From Paenibacillus jilunlii (GTDB lineage Bacteria > Bacillota > Bacilli > Paenibacillales > Paenibacillaceae), in the NCBI RefSeq assembly GCF_900102965.1, contig NZ_FNGM01000010.1:186001-250000 (forward strand): a DNA stretch of 64,000 bases, written 5' to 3'. The first letter of the stretch is position 1. Each line of letters starts with the position of its first letter. The notes beneath the pieces are model-generated. The model saw only the letters and a program-made list of their open reading frames with translations, did not search any database and had not been told where the DNA came from. The translations under genes and the position numbers were made by a program. This document shows, piece after piece, positions 17,646 through 26,700 of the stretch.

Positions 17646-17701
17646 CAGGGCCGCAAAGTCAGCTTTCGATCTTAGCAGGTCAAAAAGGCTTTGCGGCCCT
17701 G
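17646..17701. repeat. Long inverted repeat after the amidase pair
   Basis: A perfect 13-bp pair CAGGGCCGCAAAG / CTTTGCGGCCCTG encloses 30 nt. There is no T run after it, so it may be a transcript-stabilising or partial termination structure rather than a standard terminator. Confidence 0.7.
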
Positions 17702-17735
17702 TCTGCCCATATTCATCCAGAGGGGGTAATTGTTG

Positions 17736-18401
17736 ATGAACAAGAAATTGACATATGCAGGTATGGCAGCTTTGCTTCTGCTTGTGATATCCGGCTGCGG
17801 AGATAAACCTACAGCAGCTCCAGCCAATGAACAAGGTCAGGACTCCACAGCGGTTGTCAATGGTGCAGGCAGCAATGAAGGAGGACAGGACGCTGCGGCT
17901 ACCGCTACTGCAACGGTATCCGCATCAGCATCCGCTCAGCCGACAGCAGAACCTACTGCTACCCCTGCAGCTACAGAGCAGCCGGCAGCACCAGCCAAAA
18001 AAAGCCAGACCATTTCTGTGTATTATACGGATCCTCAGCAAATGGAGCTGGTTTCTGCCAAAACCGATATCAGCTATACAGATAATGTGGAGAAATACAG
18101 TGAGGCTTATAAATCGCTGCAGAGCAGCAGCAATCCTGACCAGGTGCCTTTATGGGGGAAAATTGAGCTTAAATCGCTTAAGTTCACTGACGGGCAGATT
18201 ATTATGGATATCCATAAGCCGGATGAGGCACAGCTTGGAGCAGGCGGCGAAGCATTTGCCATCAGCGCGCTGGCCCAGACCCTCTTTCAGTTCGAAGAAG
18301 TGAAGAGCATTGAGGTTCTTGTGGATGGCGAGCAGGTGGAAAGTCTCATGGGCCATGTGGATCTGGAACATCCGCTTACTAGAGAGAACAGCGGTTTGTA
18401 A
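17736..18401 (+). CDS. GerMN-domain lipoprotein
   Basis: 221 residues. A lipoprotein signal ends at Cys21 (VISGC), followed by a Thr/Ala/Pro-rich spacer (about 25-85) and a C-terminal GerMN domain (about 90-215) such as is found in the germination/sporulation protein GerM. Three possible starts stand in a row (TTG TTG ATG); the ATG at 17736 has the best distance from AGAGGGGG. It follows two wall amidases that also carry extracytoplasmic accessory domains, and precedes an SLH protein, so the cluster looks like a cell-envelope or spore-cortex unit. The exact role is not known. Confidence 0.88.
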   Translation: MNKKLTYAGMAALLLLVISGCGDKPTAAPANEQGQDSTAVVNGAGSNEGGQDAAATATATVSASASAQPTAEPTATPAATEQPAAPAKKSQTISVYYTDPQQMELVSAKTDISYTDNVEKYSEAYKSLQSSSNPDQVPLWGKIELKSLKFTDGQIIMDIHKPDEAQLGAGGEAFAISALAQTLFQFEEVKSIEVLVDGEQVESLMGHVDLEHPLTRENSGL

Positions 18402-18483
18402 GGAAAATGCAGGAATAAGCCTGCTAACTGGCGAAATACCTACAGTCTATTTAAAATTGATCCATAGAGAGGGGAATAACCTA

Positions 18484-21237
18484 TTGTCCGGGCAAAAAAG
18501 GTCAAAACGTACAATTCATACTTACTCCAGCAAAGCGGCAGCCGTAATTCTGGCCGGCACGATGGTGTTTGGCGGAGCAGGTGCGGCTTTTGCTGCGACT
18601 GCTGCACCGGCAGCAACCTCTGGAGCTAATAATGGTTCTGCTCCAACAGCCGCGGCAGGTATTTTTACAGATGTAAAAAATGGCTTCTGGGCCGAAAAAC
18701 ATATCTATAAGCTGGCTTCTCAGGGAATTGTTGTAGGTAATAACGGTCTATTCCGTCCGGGGGATTCCATTACCCAGCAGGAAGCGGTGCTGATGGCGCT
18801 GCGTTTCATGAAGCTGCAGGGCAATGTGCAAAGCGATTCCAATGTAGCTTTTCCAACGGATTTCAAAGTAACCAACTATTATAAGCCTTATGTCGTGCTT
18901 GCTTTCCAGCAGGGGCTGCTGGACAAAGCGGTAGAAATGGCTCCTGATAATCTGAAAACCTCCTGGGGAGAACGTAAAGCCAGCCGTGAATGGGTAGCTG
19001 AGCTCCTGATCCGGGCACTCGGCAAGAATGCGGAAGCCGCTGCTGTATCGGTTAAACCTACCGGGTTCGCAGATGATGCGAAAGTTACCGCCAACAAACG
19101 GGGGTATATTAACGCCGCAGTGGGTCTGGGGCTGGCCAACGGTCTGGACGGCAACCGCTTTGATCCGCAAGGTGCTGTAACCCGGGCGCAATTGGCGACC
19201 TTCTTCAGCCGTGCCGAAGCTCACAATTCGCTGGATTATGACAACACGGTCAAAGGGACCATAAGTGCACTGCAGGACGGGAAATTGACGCTGTACAACA
19301 ATGGCAGCACATCTGTATTCAATGTAACCTACAGCACCGCTTACTTTACCAGTACTGTTGATACCAGAATCAACTTTACCGATCTTAAGCCTTATACCAA
19401 AGTGACTGTTATTGGAGCTACCTATAATGCCGCTTATGTAGAAGTGACAGATCCGGTGCAGCAGGTGCAAACTATTGAAGGTGTATTTGCCAAAGTTACT
19501 CCAGGAACGATCTGGCTGGATTCTCCAACCGGATACGATCAGTACAGCTATGATGGAAGCACCGCCTTTGTGGATGTAAACGGTGCTGCTATTTCTGCCT
19601 CCTCGATTACCGCTGCCAGCAAGGTTGCTCTGCTTCGGGAAACGTTCAGCGGTGCGGGCAAGCTTGTGAAGGTACAGGTGACCTCAGGAATTGTCAATAA
19701 AACGGCAAACGGAACCATTCAAAGTGTAGACACTGCAGCAAAGAGTATAACGTTCAAAACAGCAGAGGGTGCAACAGAATCCTTCAAATGGGAGGATGGC
19801 ACGACCCTGTTCAGCTCGCAAAGTGCAGTGCTGCTGCCCGCTGATCTGAAGACGGGGGCTGCCGTCAAATATACAGTCAAGGATAACCTGATCCGGACAG
19901 TCGAAGTGACTTCTGGGGTAGAACGAACTGTCCAGGGGGCAATTACTGAACTGACAGGCTCAACGATTGTCTACAAAAAAGCTGATGGCACACGTGAAGT
20001 GAATCTGCTTGGCACATCGCCAGCCATCATCATTCCCGGCGTTGCCACACCGGCCATTGGAGATCTGGTCGCTGATGCAACGGCCGGAGACAATGTACAG
20101 CTCACCTTGAACAGCAGTGACCAGGTGACCAAAATTGAAGTTTTGAGCCGGCAGATCAGCCAGTTCACCGGTGCAACAGTGGTCGATTACAGTGCAAAAA
20201 CGCAGCTTCTGACCGTTACGGACAGCAGCGGCAAAGCACAATTGGTAAAGATTGATGCAAATACGAAGCTTGCTTATGATGGCGCTACAACCACTTCTCT
20301 GGCTAATATGGGTTACAGACTTGCCGAAGGCCGCAAAGTGGATGTAGTAGCTGCAGGCCAGCGCGCCTTATCTGTGGAAACAAGCACCAAATATGACGGT
20401 ACATTGACTGCTGTGAATGTAGCGAACAGAACGATCACATTGAAGCTTGCCAATGCGCAGTTGGTTACCTTGCCTTATCCGCAGTCGGTGGAAATCTTCG
20501 GACGCACTACATCGGCAATTACAGATGTGGCACTTGACAGTGCAGTTACTGCTGTTCTTGCGGATAATCAGAGCGGGGTATCGGTACTCCGTGCAAACTC
20601 ATCCATGCAGTTGGAGATTGCTACTCTGGATGCAACGGCGAATAAGCTGGGAGTGAAATGGTCAGGGGGAACGACCGTACTGAATACCTATACGCTGCCG
20701 ATGACAGATGAAACCGGAAAAAGCATCAAGATCGGTGATTTGAAGGTGGGGGATTTTGTAAATATCACCTTTAATGGAAGTGCGCCGTTCTCTCTTAAAG
20801 CGGTAAAACTTAACTCAGGCCAACTGACCGCAGTAGATGCGGCTGCCGGAACGTTTACCTTGAAGGATTACAAAGGCGGTGCACAGACGTTCTCAGCGGC
20901 TGGCGGGATCAAAATTATCCGTGACGGGTCTACAACGACATCACTGGGTTCACTGACCACAGCTGACCGTGTGGAAGTGCGCAAGGATTCGGACGGGTCG
21001 ACAATTATCCGTGTACTCAGCCAGCAGAACCGTGTATTCTGGCGTTACGAGAGTGGAACAAATGAGATTCTGGTAAAACGCGCAAGTGCTTCCGATAGTA
21101 ATTACCGCTTTGTTCCGGGTCCGAATGTATATATTCATCAAGGCGACACGACTTTACCCGTGCAATCTCTCAAAGAAAATGATAATATTATAATGTATTT
21201 CAATAATAATATTCTTGTTGAGATTGCGAAACAATAA
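18484..21237 (+). CDS. Large S-layer-homology (SLH) domain protein
   Basis: 917 residues. A Sec signal peptide (about 1-38) is followed by three SLH domains (about 58-110, 121-180 and 194-245, the last with GLANGLDGNRFDPQGAVTRA), which anchor proteins to pyruvylated secondary wall polymer. The rest (about 250-917) is a run of diverged beta-rich units of about 70-100 residues, several starting with a GTI or GAI strand and carrying an ITLK-type motif; these suggest a rod-like surface protein. No enzymatic motif is seen. The TTG at 18484 is chosen because GAGAGGGG lies 8 nt upstream and the signal peptide then begins at once. Reading frame further up overlaps the GerMN gene. Confidence 0.9.
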   Translation: MSGQKRSKRTIHTYSSKAAAVILAGTMVFGGAGAAFAATAAPAATSGANNGSAPTAAAGIFTDVKNGFWAEKHIYKLASQGIVVGNNGLFRPGDSITQQEAVLMALRFMKLQGNVQSDSNVAFPTDFKVTNYYKPYVVLAFQQGLLDKAVEMAPDNLKTSWGERKASREWVAELLIRALGKNAEAAAVSVKPTGFADDAKVTANKRGYINAAVGLGLANGLDGNRFDPQGAVTRAQLATFFSRAEAHNSLDYDNTVKGTISALQDGKLTLYNNGSTSVFNVTYSTAYFTSTVDTRINFTDLKPYTKVTVIGATYNAAYVEVTDPVQQVQTIEGVFAKVTPGTIWLDSPTGYDQYSYDGSTAFVDVNGAAISASSITAASKVALLRETFSGAGKLVKVQVTSGIVNKTANGTIQSVDTAAKSITFKTAEGATESFKWEDGTTLFSSQSAVLLPADLKTGAAVKYTVKDNLIRTVEVTSGVERTVQGAITELTGSTIVYKKADGTREVNLLGTSPAIIIPGVATPAIGDLVADATAGDNVQLTLNSSDQVTKIEVLSRQISQFTGATVVDYSAKTQLLTVTDSSGKAQLVKIDANTKLAYDGATTTSLANMGYRLAEGRKVDVVAAGQRALSVETSTKYDGTLTAVNVANRTITLKLANAQLVTLPYPQSVEIFGRTTSAITDVALDSAVTAVLADNQSGVSVLRANSSMQLEIATLDATANKLGVKWSGGTTVLNTYTLPMTDETGKSIKIGDLKVGDFVNITFNGSAPFSLKAVKLNSGQLTAVDAAAGTFTLKDYKGGAQTFSAAGGIKIIRDGSTTTSLGSLTTADRVEVRKDSDGSTIIRVLSQQNRVFWRYESGTNEILVKRASASDSNYRFVPGPNVYIHQGDTTLPVQSLKENDNIIMYFNNNILVEIAKQ

Positions 21238-21265
21238 GAGCTTGGTGATTTTCCGCGTGAAACAC

Positions 21266-21308
21266 CGTCTTGATTCAGGCGTTTGGCCTGCTTCAAGACG
21301 TTTTTTTT
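21266..21308 (+). terminator. Terminator after the SLH gene
   Basis: The hairpin runs from CGTCTTGATTCAGGC to GCCTGCTTCAAGACG and is followed by eight Ts. It lies just before the nth ribosome site. Confidence 0.9.
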
Positions 21309-21333
21309 GAAATATAAAGGTGGAGGGGACACT

Positions 21334-22005
21334 ATGAAAGCTGCAGAGGTCCGCCACATCCTGGATACCATCGGTGAGCTATTCCCTGATGCGCATTGTG
21401 AGCTGAACCACAGCAACGCTTTTGAATTAACGATAGCCGTGCTGCTCTCAGCCCAATGTACGGACGCAACAGTGAACAAAGTCACCGAGGACCTGTTTCA
21501 AAAGTACAAAACTCCGCTCGATTACGTTTCTGTACCCATCGAGGAACTGGAGAGTGACATCCGGCGTATCGGTTTATACCGCAATAAGGCGAAGCATATT
21601 CAAAGTCTGTGCTCCATCCTGATAGAGCAGTATGGCGGCGAGGTGCCTCAGGCCCATGACTTGCTGGTAACCCTGCCGGGTGTCGGTCGCAAGACCGCTA
21701 ATGTGGTCGTATCGAACGCTTTTGGAGTCCCGGCCATTGCGGTGGATACACATGTCGAACGGGTAGCCAAAAGGCTCGCCCTTGCGGGCTGGAAGGATTC
21801 CGTGCTGGAAGTGGAAAAGAAGCTGATGAAGGCGGTGCCGCGTGACGAGTGGACACTCACGCACCACCGGCTGATCTTTTTCGGACGCTACCACTGCAAA
21901 GCCCAGAATCCCAAATGCCAGGTATGCCCGCTGCTGGATGTCTGCCGGGAAGGCAAGAAACGTATGAAAACTGCTGTAATCAGGAAAGCTAAGAATCATA
22001 CGTGA
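21334..22005 (+). CDS. nth: Endonuclease III
   Basis: 223-residue DNA glycosylase/AP lyase for oxidised pyrimidines. The helix-hairpin-helix LPGVGRKTANVV contains the catalytic lysine, the catalytic aspartate lies in AVDTHVERVAKRL, and the C-terminal 4Fe-4S cluster motif is C-X6-C-X2-C-X5-C. The ATG at 21334 follows AAAGGTGGAGGGG; the open frame upstream runs through a terminator and is not coding. In Bacillus nth follows dnaD directly. Here the two are 15 kb apart, so the usual asnS-dnaD-nth order is broken. Confidence 0.96.
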   Translation: MKAAEVRHILDTIGELFPDAHCELNHSNAFELTIAVLLSAQCTDATVNKVTEDLFQKYKTPLDYVSVPIEELESDIRRIGLYRNKAKHIQSLCSILIEQYGGEVPQAHDLLVTLPGVGRKTANVVVSNAFGVPAIAVDTHVERVAKRLALAGWKDSVLEVEKKLMKAVPRDEWTLTHHRLIFFGRYHCKAQNPKCQVCPLLDVCREGKKRMKTAVIRKAKNHT

Positions 22006-22049
22006 ACCATTAGTTAAGAGTTAGAGATGAAGAAGAGGATGGGATAGAG

Positions 22050-22316
22050 ATGAAGTGCATTTCTGTATATACCGATAATTTTGAAGCTTTCTCCGATATT
22101 TTTGAGCGTGTAGTTGAAAGTCCGCTGGAGGAAAACGAAGAGCAGGAAGTCGAAGGCATTACGATCAGCCACTCCGGCGATGTGCCTGAGCACTATCTGG
22201 AACGGATGTCTCAAAAACCTGAAGTTGTAGTGATGAGAGACAAATCCCGTGGCCTGACGATTCTTCAGCACGGCAAAGTATTCGAAATTTTGCTGCCTGT
22301 TTTGGAAACTGCCTAA
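22050..22316 (+). CDS. Small acidic protein of unknown function
   Basis: 88 residues, acidic in the first half (PLEENEEQEVEG), with a regular pattern of beta strands and helices and no signal or membrane segment. No family recognised. The ATG at 22050 follows GGATGGGATAGAG, and a clear terminator comes after it, so it is probably a real gene read together with nth. Confidence 0.75.
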   Translation: MKCISVYTDNFEAFSDIFERVVESPLEENEEQEVEGITISHSGDVPEHYLERMSQKPEVVVMRDKSRGLTILQHGKVFEILLPVLETA

Positions 22317-22366
22317 TTGCTTAGTTGAGTTGAACCTTGGAGAGCAGTAATAATGTGATGTGAGAT

Positions 22367-22391
22367 AGCCGGCCGCTGGGCCGGCTTTTTT
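22367..22391 (+). terminator. Terminator after the small acidic protein gene
   Basis: An 8-bp GC-rich stem AGCCGGCC / GGCCGGCT with a 4-nt loop is followed by TTTTTT. Confidence 0.9.
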
Positions 22392-22444
22392 CAAATTAGG
22401 ACTTATATGCTTCACGCAATAAATTATCCTTCTATTTCCCGCTA

Positions 22445-22600
22445 CAGGGGAGTGAAGTGGAATTAGTGAACCTCAAAAGGTACGAATGGCCGGATTAAGC
22501 TCACTTGTTCCACCTGAAGCTTGCCGCCGGGTCCAACGAAAATAGGCTGCGCTGTCCACCCATGGACGGTACAGCCGTTTTGTTTTTTGTGAACATATGA
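22445..22600. repeat. Composite intergenic repeat, copy 1
   Basis: The 300-nt gap before the ArsR gene holds GAATTAGTGAACCTC, then TTAAGCTCACTTGTTCCACC, and a terminal block 22545-22600 (GGCTGCGCT ... GGACGG .. AGCCGTTTTG ... CATATGA). The same blocks, in the same order, occur at 34246-34429. Nothing coding is seen here. Confidence 0.6.
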
Positions 22601-22619
22601 ATAGTCTTGCTAAATGCTT

Positions 22620-22952
22620 TTATTGCGGGTCAGGTTCCTTCTCCACGAAATCCTTCAGCAGTGACAATCTGTCGTGCCAATAGGTCTCAAAGAAGGCCAG
22701 CCAGTCTTTTAGCTCAGCAAGTGGCTCCGGCTGAAGCCTATACCTGGTCTCCCGGCCAACCCGCCGTGAGCTGACAAGACCTGCATCTGATAAGATATGC
22801 AGATGTTTGTTAATAGCGGTTCGCGACAACGGAAAATTCTCCGAGATGGCTACAATCGGCATATCGTGCTGGGCGAGCAGCTGTAATACGCTGCGGCGGG
22901 TGGGGTCGGCAATCGCCTGAAATACATCATGTTTGAGTGCGGGGGCAGACAC
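22620..22952 (-). CDS. ArsR-family repressor
   Basis: 110 residues with a winged helix-turn-helix (about 8-85; DPTRRSVLQLLA and LSRTAINKHLHILSDAGLV). It lacks the CxC metal site of ArsR/SmtB, and belongs to the group that pairs with SRPBCC/AHSA1 proteins. It starts on GTG with GAGG 8 nt upstream, 4 nt after the stop of the SRPBCC gene, so the two form one transcript. A TAACACC/GGTGTTA dyad between the -35 and -10 of that promoter is the likely operator for autorepression. Confidence 0.92.
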   Translation of the reverse strand: MSAPALKHDVFQAIADPTRRSVLQLLAQHDMPIVAISENFPLSRTAINKHLHILSDAGLVSSRRVGRETRYRLQPEPLAELKDWLAFFETYWHDRLSLLKDFVEKEPDPQ

Positions 22953-22955
22953 TGT

Positions 22956-23381
22956 TTAGGCCTCAACATAACGCACAAGACTTTGATGGACGATTTTTTC
23001 CCAGCCCCCGTTCATGATGCCGCGGATAACCGAATGGGGTTGTCCGAATTCAGTGACCTTTGCTTCATCCCAGCCGGAATGAATCAGAGTGAATTCGGTC
23101 TGTTGGTTCTCCAGCTCTTTCAACTCAAAAGCGAGATGCCAGTCTTTCCCCCAATCAAAGCCCAACCGGTGAGGCGGCTCCAGTTCGGTGACTTTGCAAG
23201 GAGAATCGCCAAATTGTCCGGACCGGAGAATAAACTCCTGGCCTAAGACGGGCTCAAAGGTATTGTCCATCCACCAGGCGGCAAGGCCCCCGGAAGTGGC
23301 AACAGCCTTCCATACTTTATCGATGGGAGCGTTAAGGACTACAGTTTTGCGGATTTCAGGCAATGTTTCTTCAGTGTTCAT
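22956..23381 (-). CDS. SRPBCC (AHSA1-like) domain protein
   Basis: 141 residues, one START/AHSA1-type lipid- or ligand-binding fold (VVLNAPIDKVWKAVATSGGLAAWW at the front, a C-terminal helix with GWEKIVHQSL). Proteins of this type next to ArsR repressors are common in Bacillota; ligand and role are mostly unknown. First gene of a two-gene minus-strand operon. Confidence 0.9.
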   Translation of the reverse strand: MNTEETLPEIRKTVVLNAPIDKVWKAVATSGGLAAWWMDNTFEPVLGQEFILRSGQFGDSPCKVTELEPPHRLGFDWGKDWHLAFELKELENQQTEFTLIHSGWDEAKVTEFGQPHSVIRGIMNGGWEKIVHQSLVRYVEA

Positions 23382-23425
23382 AAGAGGCCTCCAATTTTTT
23401 TATAACACCTTTTGGTTTCGTGTTT

Positions 23426-23455
23426 ATAGTAACACCAATAGGTGTTATATTGCAA
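23426..23455 (-). promoter_or_regulatory. Promoter and ArsR operator of the SRPBCC-ArsR operon
   Basis: On the minus strand TTGCAA and TACTAT are 18 nt apart. The dyad TAACACC-N4-GGTGTTA (23430-23447) fills the spacer and touches the -10. Another half-site (ATAACACCT) lies at 23402. A repressor bound here would block polymerase directly. Confidence 0.65.
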
Positions 23456-23664
23456 TTGTAATTACATACTCATTACTTTTTTTCATTTATCGTTCCGCGC
23501 AAAGACCTAAATTATAAATAGGCTAGAACTACTGCTCTGCAAACTAGTCCATTCTCCCGCTATGTCCGTAGAAACAAGGGAGGTAATCTGCGGTTTTGTA
23601 AACGTATTATCCGGAGCGGCAAGATTCGTAAAGGATTATAGGGGATTTTGTAAATAGTTCTGAT

Positions 23665-23692
23665 TTGAAATGTGGCAAACTGGTGATAAAAT
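23665..23692 (+). promoter_or_regulatory. Probable sigma-A promoter of the dynamin gene
   Basis: TTGAAA and TAAAAT are separated by 16 nt, about 50 nt before the chosen GTG start. Confidence 0.5.
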
Positions 23693-23739
23693 GTAATTAT
23701 TCTATTCTTGATAACCGTACGATACTGGAGGCAGCGAAG

Positions 23740-26700
23740 GTGGGAGTTAATGTGGTAACGGGTCGGGCTGAAATGCCGAATGAGATCTTGAAAGAGCAGC
23801 CCTACCTTGGGCTTAGAATGCTTTTGGAACAGTGGGGAGACCCTGCTGCAGTGCAAATTATCACAGATTTGGAGACAAAAGCAGCTGCCGGTGAGCTGAC
23901 GTTTGCTTTTTGCGGCCATTTTTCGGCAGGAAAGTCGAGCATGATTAATCAGCTGTGCGGCAAACAGGTCCTGCCGTCAGGTCCGGTTCCGACCAGTGCC
24001 AATATCGTATCCATCCGCAGCGGGTCCCCCCGCGTTCTTCTATATCCGCATACCCTTGAGACTGGCGTCCAACCGGTACCATGGGAGACAACGCCGGAGC
24101 AGCTCCAGGATTTTTGCCGCAAGGGCGGGGAATATGCAGCGATTTCCGTGTGGGAGAATGTCCCGCTGCTGGGGAGCCACGGGGTTCTAATGGATACTCC
24201 AGGCGTAGATTCCACCGATAACGGACATCAGGCAGCAACGCATTCGGCGCTCCATCTGGCTGATGTCGTTTTTTATGTCATGGATTACAATCATGTGCAG
24301 TCCGAGAATAATCTCGCCTTTGCGAAAGCTCTCAGTGAATGGGGCAAACCGCTGTATCTCATTATTAATCAGATTGATAAACACCGTGAACAGGAAATCA
24401 CCATCGAGTTGTACCGCCAGCAACTGGAAAGCGCTTTCGGTCAATGGGGAATTCATCCGGCGGGCATTCTTTTTACTTCTCTTAAGGTCCGGGAGCATCC
24501 ACTCAATCAGTGGGAGAATCTGCTGGCCCTGATTGACAGCCTTCTGAAACAACGGGAGGAGCTGCTGCAATACAGCCTGTCCCGCTCTCTCTATCACACC
24601 GCAGATGCAGCCCTGGGAGCTTACAGGGAAGAGCAGCGGGAGGAAAGAGAACGACTGCTGGAGGAAGCGGGAGAGGATGGACTGGATTACGTAGAGCAGG
24701 CGCTTCAGAAGTGCGCGGAGGAACAGGTAAAACTCGACGCTCTTGGGGAGGAGGCGCGCCAGAATCTGCGCGCCGGTGTGGATGCGCTGCTGGGGAACAG
24801 CAGCCTGATGCCGGCAGAGGTCCGGGAAGCAGCCGGAGCCTACGCCGAGAGTGCCAGTCCCGGCTTCCGCAAGGGACTGCTCTTCACGGCTGCGAAGCGG
24901 GAGAAGGAGCAGCAGAAACGGCTGGCCGCCTGGCATGCGCTGCAGACCCGGGAGATTGCCGCCCAGCTGGAGTGGCATCTGCTTCAACTGGTGCGGCAAT
25001 GGGGAGAAGGCCTCGGCGTCTGGGACGAGGCGGCGGAGACGGCACTGAAGCAGGCGTTCCCGGCGGTCAGCCCCGAGGGGCTGGCGGCTGCTGTCAAGCC
25101 GGGAACCGGCTTCAGCGGGGAGGCGCTGCTTAATTTCTGCCGCACGCTTGCGGCTGAAATTAAAGCTCAGTTCCGCCGCGCCGCGCTGGGTGCCGGCGAT
25201 GAGCTGCTGGCGAAGCTGCCGCCGCTCGTTGACGGGCAGCGCGCGGAGCTGGCGCGCCGCGAGGCCGCTCTGCAGCGGCAGGCGCGCGCCCTGGCCGCGC
25301 TGGACGCCCTTGACCGCGCGGCGGACGCCCGCGCGGCAGAGCTCGCGGCGCAGCTGCCGCAGCGCCGCACCCTCACCCCCGGCACGCTGCCGGAGGTGAG
25401 GGTCACCCCGCGGGCGGGCGCGCTCAGCGCCGCGCCGCGCAAGACCCAGCCGCCGCTAGGCGCAGCGGCTGGTAGCCCCGCCGCCGCCAGCCTGGCGGCG
25501 GGGACGGCTTCGCCGGCGGGCGGGCGCCGCCGGCTCGGGAAGGCCGCAGCGGCGCTGGACGCTGCGGCGGAGCTGCTGCGCCGCGAGCCGGCCATGGCCT
25601 CGGCTGCGCGCAGCCTGGCGGCGCGGGCGGCGGATCTCGCCGGCGGCCGCTTCACCCTGGCGCTGTTCGGAGCGTTCAGCGCCGGGAAGTCCTCCTTCGC
25701 CAATGCCCTGCTGGGCGAAGAAGTGCTGCCTGTGTCGCCGCATCCCGCCACAGCGGCGGTTAACCGCATATTGGCGCCGGAAGGGGACTTCCGTCACGCC
25801 AGCGCGGTTGTCACCATGAAGAGCCGGGAGGATTTCTGGGCGGACATCCTCCATTCCTTCAGCGTGCTGCAGCTGGCCGCCCCGCAGCCGGAGACCTGGA
25901 CCGCTGCGGCTGCGGAGCTGCAGGCCAGCGGACTTCACCCCTCGGCACTGCCGCATGCCGGTTTTCTGCGGGCGGCAGCCGCCGGCTGGCAGGAAGCCGA
26001 AGCGCTGCTTGGCACGGTGCGTACCGTTAATCTGCAGGAATACCGGACGCTGGTCGCCGAAGAGACCCGGGCTTGCTTCATCCAGGGGATTGATCTCTAT
26101 TACGACTGTCCCCTGACCGCCAGCGGGATTGTGCTGGTGGATACTCCCGGCGCGGATTCGCTTCATGCGCGTCATACCGGAGTGACCTTTGGTTACATGA
26201 AGAACGCGGATGCGATATGTTTTGTAACCTACTACAATCATGCCTTCTCCAAGGCGGACCGGGGCCTGCTGGCCCAATTGGGCCGGATCAAAGACAGCTT
26301 CGCACTGGATAAAATGTTTTTTATCATCAATGCCTCCGATCTGGCCTCGGATGAAGAGGAGCTGCAGGAGGTTCAGCAGCATGTTGCGCAGAATCTGCGG
26401 GCCGGCGGCCTGATGAAGCCGCAGATGTATTCCCTCTCCAGCCTGCTTGCACTGGAAGGCAAAACGGCTGGCAACCGGGAGCGGTATGAGGCTTCCCGGT
26501 TCAGCAGCTTTGAGCAGGCGCTGGCGGATTTTGCCGGCGGGGAGCTGCCGCGGCTGTCAGTGGCCGCAGCCAAAGACAGCCTAAGCACAGTCCGCCGCCG
26601 GACAGAGGAGTGGCAGGAGAAGGCCCGCCAGGCCGCCGGACAGCGTGAAGCGCAAATGCGGGAGCTGCAGGACCAGCGCCGCATAGCTGAGCAGCGGCTG

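Noticed and set aside
23188..23517. 109-codon plus-strand frame over the SRPBCC gene and its promoter
   Set aside because: It is antisense to a recognisable SRPBCC protein and crosses that operon's operator.
25456..26382. 308-codon open frame on the minus strand
   Set aside because: It is antisense to the dynamin GC-rich region, where high GC keeps all frames open.
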